From NCBI GenBank assembly GCA_024278955.1, contig JAJRSE010000125.1, positions 1 to 57,344 of the forward strand: a DNA stretch of 57,344 nt. The letters run 5' to 3'. Below are positions 53,741 to 57,344 of the stretch, in pieces. The position numbers and the translations under genes are program-made. Numbering within the stretch: the stretch's first letter is position 1; every line of letters begins with the position of its first letter. The notes under the pieces were generated by a model, which was given only the letters and a program-made list of their open reading frames with translations, did not search any database and was not told the DNA's origin. The DNA comes from Planctomycetota bacterium. GTDB taxonomy: Bacteria; Planctomycetota; Planctomycetia; Pirellulales; Lacipirellulaceae.

Positions 53741-55417
53741 ATGTCGAGATTTTTTACTTTCCTGACCCTTTGCCTGCTTTTCCACGGGCTCTCCCCATGG
53801 CAAGCCGTCGCCGTAGCTGCCCCCGGCGATAGTCTGCCAGCCGATACTGAAGAGGCTGCCAGCGAAGAAAAAGACGCGGAAAAAACCGACGAGCAGAAAC
53901 CGACAGAGGAGCCCGAACCCTCCTCCGACGAGAGCCAGCCAGCTCCTGACGACAAACCTGAGGAGGAGAGCAAGCCTGATTCCGATTCCGAAGACGACTC
54001 CAAAGAAAAGGCGGACGAGAAAAAGGCTGACGAAAAAGATGACAAGGCCTCTGAGCCTCACAAGGTCGAACGCAAGCCGCTGAAAATCGAAACCAAGCTC
54101 AGCGCCCTCTTCGTCGCCAGCGACACCCAAGAAGTCGCCCTGCGGCCCGAAGCTTGGTCTACCTTCAAAGTGGTCGAAGCCGTCGAGCACGGCACCCATG
54201 TCAACAAAGGCGACGTCTTGGTTCGTTTTGACGACGAAAAAATCGAACTTAAACTCGCCGACGAAATGCTCGACCAACAACTGGGCGAGCTCGCCATGAT
54301 GCGGCTTGAAGAAGAGTTCCCACGCGATAAACGGCTCATGGAGCTTCGCTACGAAAACGCTCGCCGCCGCCACGAGCAACTCCTCGAAGACTACGAACAC
54401 TACAAAAACATCGATCGTCCCTTCTTCGTCGAGGTCACAAACTATCGCTTTCAAGAAGCCAAGGAAAGTCTCGCTTCGCAGAAAGAAGAACTCGATCAAC
54501 TCGAAAAAATGTACGATGCCGACGAGCTAACCGAAGAAACCGAAGCGATCGTCCTCCGTCGTCAACGATTCGAGGTCGAGACCGCCGAGCTGATCATGAA
54601 GCTCCAAACCGCCGATCGCGACTACGCCCTGAAAGTCCAGTTGCCCCGCCGCGACCAGTCGTACGACACCCTGCTCGAAGAAGCGGAATTGGCACTCCAA
54701 CAATCCAAGACGGCTAAAGAATCGGGCCTAACCCGCAGCCGATACGAGTTAGAGAAAAAACGGGACGCCCGAGCACGTAGCGTCGATCGACATTCCAAAC
54801 TCGTCAGCGACCGAGCCCTCATGGTGCTCCGAGCCCCTACCGACGGCACCGTCTACTACGGTCGATGCGTTAACGGAAAATGGTCGGAGGTCGCCTCGTA
54901 CACTGCCAAACTCAAACCCTTCGGCAACATCACAGCCAACAAAGTCTTGATGACCCTCGTCAACCAACGCCCGCTCTACGTGCGTGCCGCGATCACCGAA
55001 AAAGAACTCCCCGATTTCGCCGTCGGCCAGTCCGTCACCTTGGTCCCCGCCGGCGATACCGATCTCGAACTTCCTGGCGAGGTAACCAAAGTTTCCAGCA
55101 TCCCCGGCAGTGACAAAAAATTTACTGCGATCGTCGAAGTCGATACCGTCTCGGCCCCCGATTGGCTCGTCGCCGGCATGACCTGCAAGGCCAACGTCAC
55201 GATCTACGAAAACCCGTCGGCTCTTGTGATTCCCATCAAACTGGTTCAAACCGACGAAGACGATAAGAAGAAAAAATATGTCATGCTCGTCGACCCCGAA
55301 CAAGACAAGCCCGTCCGCCGCGACGTTAAGCTAGGTCGCGAAAAAGAGAAACTCGTCGAAGTACTCAAGGGCCTCAAAGAAGGCGACGAAATTGTTAAAG
55401 AGGAAAAAGAGAAGTAG
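53741..55417 (+). CDS. HlyD-family/efflux adaptor-like protein with long acidic linker
   Basis: 558 residues from the ATG at 53741 (AAGGAG seven bases upstream). Signal peptide about 1-27 (WQAVAVAAPG). Residues about 30-115 are an acidic low-complexity region dominated by Glu, Asp, Lys, Ser and Pro (EEKDAEKTDEQKPTEEPEPS, DDKPEEESKPDSDSEDDSKE). Next come a biotinyl/lipoyl-like hairpin (VVEAVEHGTHVNKGDVLVRF), a long coiled coil (about 165-360; RLEEEFPRDKRLMELRYENA), a second lipoyl half (LMVLRAPTDGTVYYGRCVNG) and a beta-barrel domain (KKFTAIVEVDTVSAPDWLVA, GMTCKANVTIY). This is the RND/ABC adaptor order, but no transporter gene is adjacent; the gene after it encodes a terpene-cyclase-fold protein. 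Probably periplasmic. Confidence 0.88.
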   Translation: MSRFFTFLTLCLLFHGLSPWQAVAVAAPGDSLPADTEEAASEEKDAEKTDEQKPTEEPEPSSDESQPAPDDKPEEESKPDSDSEDDSKEKADEKKADEKDDKASEPHKVERKPLKIETKLSALFVASDTQEVALRPEAWSTFKVVEAVEHGTHVNKGDVLVRFDDEKIELKLADEMLDQQLGELAMMRLEEEFPRDKRLMELRYENARRRHEQLLEDYEHYKNIDRPFFVEVTNYRFQEAKESLASQKEELDQLEKMYDADELTEETEAIVLRRQRFEVETAELIMKLQTADRDYALKVQLPRRDQSYDTLLEEAELALQQSKTAKESGLTRSRYELEKKRDARARSVDRHSKLVSDRALMVLRAPTDGTVYYGRCVNGKWSEVASYTAKLKPFGNITANKVLMTLVNQRPLYVRAAITEKELPDFAVGQSVTLVPAGDTDLELPGEVTKVSSIPGSDKKFTAIVEVDTVSAPDWLVAGMTCKANVTIYENPSALVIPIKLVQTDEDDKKKKYVMLVDPEQDKPVRRDVKLGREKEKLVEVLKGLKEGDEIVKEEKEK

Positions 55418-55485
55418 AAGTGCGAGTCGAGAGTCCAGTTAGCCGCGATCCGGCAGAACGCCAACCAGACCCCCCCTTCAAAAAA

Positions 55486-56760
55486 ATGCCTACCTCCAAA
55501 CGAACATGGATCTTCGCAATGCTAGTAGGCATTCCTGCTGTCGCACACGCTCAGCAAAATCAAACTTCCGAAACGCCTCCCGCGATCGCCACCCAAGGCC
55601 CCAAGCCTGCCGCAACCACGCCGCTACCAACCGAAGAAATCGTCGCTTCGATTCATCGCGGCATCGATTACCTCATCGGGTCGCAGCGAAAAAACGGTGC
55701 CTGGGGCAGCGCCGAAAGCAAGCGATACTACGGTATCACCGCTCCGCTACCCGGTGCCCACAACGCCTTTCGCACTGCCGTCACTTCGTTGGCAATTGTT
55801 GCCCTGGTCGAAGCTTCTGAAACCCTCGAAGGCGATCGCCTACGGTCTGCCCAAGCGGCCCTCGAAAAATCCCAAGCCTGGCTACTCGAACACGGAAAAA
55901 AACTTCGCCGCGCCGCACCCGACCTCTACGGCCAACGTCGAGATTCCGAAACCCATCGCCGCACCTTCACCCTTTACAACGTCTGGGGCCACGCCTACGC
56001 CATTCAAGCGATCGCCGCACTCCACCACCGGGCCGAAGGCAAACCCGAACTGCAAACCCAACTCATCTTGGCCCTCGAATACCAAGTCGATCGACTCCGC
56101 CGCTGTGCCTTCCTCAATGGCGGTTGGGGCTACTACGACATGGTCGCCCGAACTAAAACTCCTACTGGCAGCCCGATCAGTTTCACGACCGCCACCGTAC
56201 TAATTGCCCTGCAAGAAGCGGCCGAGCTAGAAGTCGAGTTTCCGCAAGAGCTCACTCAAAAAGCCCTCGACTCGATTCTCCGACAACGCTCGCCCGACTT
56301 CACCTATGCCTACGGCGAATACCTCCGTTTCTACCCCCGGAAAGGCATCAATCGCCCCGCCGGCAGTCTTGGCCGATCGCAAGTTTGCAACCTCGCAATG
56401 CGAATCTACGGCGACACCCAAGTCACCGACGAAGTCCTAAAAACTTGGCTCAACCGCCTCGTCGCCCGCAATGGCTGGCTTAGCATGAGTCGCAAAAGAC
56501 ACATCCCAGGGCAATCGCCCCATTTTGCCGATTTCAGCGTCGCTGGCTATTTTTTCTACTACGGCCATTACTACGCTGCCAAGTGTATCGAAGAATTGCC
56601 CAAGCCCGAGCAACCGTTCTTTCAAGATCACCTTGCAAACATCATCGTCCCACTCCAAGAAAAAGACGGCAGCTGGTGGGATTACCTACTCTACGATTAC
56701 CACCAAGCCGCCGGCACCTCGATGGCTATCTCCACGCTAGTGCGCACGTTACACGACTAG
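55486..56760 (+). CDS. Prenyltransferase/squalene-oxidase-repeat (terpene cyclase fold) protein
   Basis: 424 residues from the ATG at 55486; a GTG at 55420 would place 22 hydrophilic residues before the signal peptide (MPTSKRTWIFAMLVGIPAVA), so the shorter start is preferred although its ribosome site is poor. Repeats resembling the squalene cyclase QW pattern occur along the alpha/alpha barrel: GIDYLIGSQRKNGAWGSAES, LEYQVDRLRRCAFLNGGWGY, LTQKALDSILRQRSPDFTYA and NIIVPLQEKDGSWWDYLLYD. The DxDD catalytic motif of hopene cyclases was not found, so true cyclase activity is doubtful. Such secreted proteins are common in planctomycetes. The gene lies 68 bp after the adaptor gene and is probably co-transcribed. 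Confidence 0.8.
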   Translation: MPTSKRTWIFAMLVGIPAVAHAQQNQTSETPPAIATQGPKPAATTPLPTEEIVASIHRGIDYLIGSQRKNGAWGSAESKRYYGITAPLPGAHNAFRTAVTSLAIVALVEASETLEGDRLRSAQAALEKSQAWLLEHGKKLRRAAPDLYGQRRDSETHRRTFTLYNVWGHAYAIQAIAALHHRAEGKPELQTQLILALEYQVDRLRRCAFLNGGWGYYDMVARTKTPTGSPISFTTATVLIALQEAAELEVEFPQELTQKALDSILRQRSPDFTYAYGEYLRFYPRKGINRPAGSLGRSQVCNLAMRIYGDTQVTDEVLKTWLNRLVARNGWLSMSRKRHIPGQSPHFADFSVAGYFFYYGHYYAAKCIEELPKPEQPFFQDHLANIIVPLQEKDGSWWDYLLYDYHQAAGTSMAISTLVRTLHD

Positions 56761-56845
56761 CGAATTTGGGAACAAACCTCTTGTTTCTGAGGGGGCTCTC
56801 TTGCCTCTCGACTCTGGCTCCGCGTCTCGCCCCCCCCGATTGGGG

Positions 56846-57003
56846 TTTTGTCCCATCGATAGGGGTCCCATGTTTTGGGACAAAATTCGGTGTTTTTGTC
56901 CCTTCTGGTTTTCGATTGGTTCGTAAATTGTAGGGTTTGCTGCATGGGCTAGGGACAAAATAGGCCCGATTTAGGATTTTTGGTGCCTCCTTTTGGGACA
57001 ATA
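56846..57003. repeat. Cluster of GGGACAAAA boxes
   Basis: TTTTGTCCC at 56846-56854 and 56894-56902, and GGGACAAAA at 56877-56885 and 56952-56960, plus GGGACAATA at 56995-57003. The alternation of orientations can form several hairpins. Function unknown. Confidence 0.6.
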
Positions 57004-57104
57004 TTATTGGCGATGCTTCAAGGGAATATTTAACGCAGAGTTCGGAGAGGACCGCAGAGGTGGTGTTGGGAATTTCTCTGCACCATGTCGAGATTCACTC
57101 CGTG

Positions 57105-57179
57105 AATCACAACCCGATGCGTGAGCAAGGAAGAAGCGGGTACCCGGGGCATTCCTCACTTACGTGTCGGGTTGTGATT
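57105..57179. repeat. Inverted repeat with CACAACCCGA arms
   Basis: AATCACAACCCGA at the left and TCGGGTTGTGATT at the right are exact inverted repeats, extended by GTGAG/CTCAC with small loops. Repeats of this general form are widespread between planctomycete genes. Confidence 0.7.
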
Positions 57180-57261
57180 GGTGAGCAACTGGTTTGCTGC
57201 GGAGATTATCACATTTTTGGGATGGCGATGCGAAGGTTATTTTTGGCCGGCGCGCTGGAAG

Positions 57262-57344
57262 TTACGGCGTCATTTTCAGTCGATCAAGCGGGCTCTGCAC
57301 ACCGCAAGCTCCGCGCTGCAAGACGTGCGTATAGATCATGGTCG
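57262..57344 (-). CDS. C-terminal end of integron-integrase-like tyrosine recombinase (5' part outside window)
   Basis: The last 26 complete codons before a TAA at 57262 read [20 protein letters not shown] followed by RLKMTP, preceded by an incomplete ACC codon context (T). Integron integrases end [21 protein letters not shown], and this fragment matches almost residue for residue, including the catalytic tyrosine in MIYTHV. The body of the gene must lie beyond position 57344. Because integrons place attI and cassettes upstream of intI, any array would lie to the right of this window. IntI homologues are known in some planctomycetes. The fragment may alternatively be a decayed relic, which cannot be decided here. 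Confidence 0.8.
   Translation of the reverse strand, partial: [26 protein letters not shown]

Larger units (their letters stand above)
56761..57261. other. Intergenic gap, 501 bp, with repeats
   Basis: Contains five GGGACAA-type boxes in both orientations (56846-57003) and the inverted repeat at 57105-57179. No gene is seen. Confidence 0.55.

Noticed and set aside
53600..54499. 299-codon minus-strand frame opposite the adaptor gene
   Set aside because: Its phenylalanine/valine-rich sequence is the complement of the Glu/Asp/Lys-rich coding region of the plus-strand gene, which has a signal peptide, ribosome site and recognisable domains.
57105..57179. Possible attC recombination site near the integrase
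   Set aside because: The arms (CACAACCC/GGGTTGTG) do not match the RYYYAAC/GTTRRRY core-site pairs, and cassettes are expected on the other side of intI.

Overview
This window is chromosomal DNA from a planctomycete, most likely of the order Pirellulales. The evidence is the combination of families in it: PEP-CTERM sorting tails, planctomycete-type dockerin segments (GDFDQDGDTDGADFLLWQ and variants), a LEPR-XLL protein, a DUF1559 prepilin-like protein, paired PSCyt1/DUF1549/DUF1553 and DUF1501 genes, and Tat-exported Gfo/Idh/MocA oxidoreductases. No tRNA, rRNA, CRISPR array or full-length transposase was seen.

Region 1 (1-17.9 kb, all minus strand) is an array of secreted carbohydrate-active-looking proteins. 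It holds several paralogous right-handed beta-helix proteins (one cut by the window edge, one broken by a small insertion), two polysaccharide-lyase-like jelly-roll proteins plus a frameshifted relative, an SGNH/SASA acetylesterase and a truncated copy of it, a copper-radical (galactose-oxidase-like) enzyme, and two discoidin-like proteins. Most end in PEP-CTERM tails, and three unrelated ectodomains share a near-identical 137-bp dockerin-coding segment. A XylR-like (LacI-type sensor plus AraC HTH) regulator lies at the upstream end. I infer an outer-surface polysaccharide utilisation locus that is being actively shuffled.

Region 2 (18.3-31.3 kb, minus strand) looks like one or two long catabolic operons headed by a GntR/LacI-hybrid regulator. 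In order of transcription it encodes two tandem Gfo/Idh/MocA oxidoreductases, an SDR, an acyl-CoA ligase, a thiolase-fold protein lacking the usual catalytic cysteines, its DUF35 partner, another SDR, a sodium:solute symporter, and the threonine-degrading pair tdh-kbl. The thiolase-like/DUF35 pair resembles Ltp2-type retro-aldolases rather than true thiolases. Inverted repeats of the form ATACATGTAT in the gap upstream of the regulator are candidate operators.

Region 3 (32-38.9 kb, plus strand) carries a PEP-CTERM protein, a DUF1559 protein, a small lipoprotein and a 1410-residue LEPR-XLL beta-helix protein with a 501-bp internal duplication, a CBM6-like module and dockerins. Region 4 (39.1-47.8 kb, plus) has two tandem PSCyt1-DUF1549-DUF1553/DUF1501 pairs. 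Region 5 (47.9-53.3 kb, minus) is housekeeping nitrogen control (glnD, PII, amt) and a cobalamin adenosyltransferase. Region 6 (53.7-56.8 kb, plus) pairs an HlyD-like adaptor carrying a long acidic linker with a terpene-cyclase-fold protein. The right edge contains repeats and the C-terminal end of an integron-integrase-like tyrosine recombinase.

Several families of small palindromic, MITE-like repeats are scattered through the intergenic DNA. One has inserted into a beta-helix gene with a target duplication, and another supplies the C-terminus and stop codon of the DUF35 gene.
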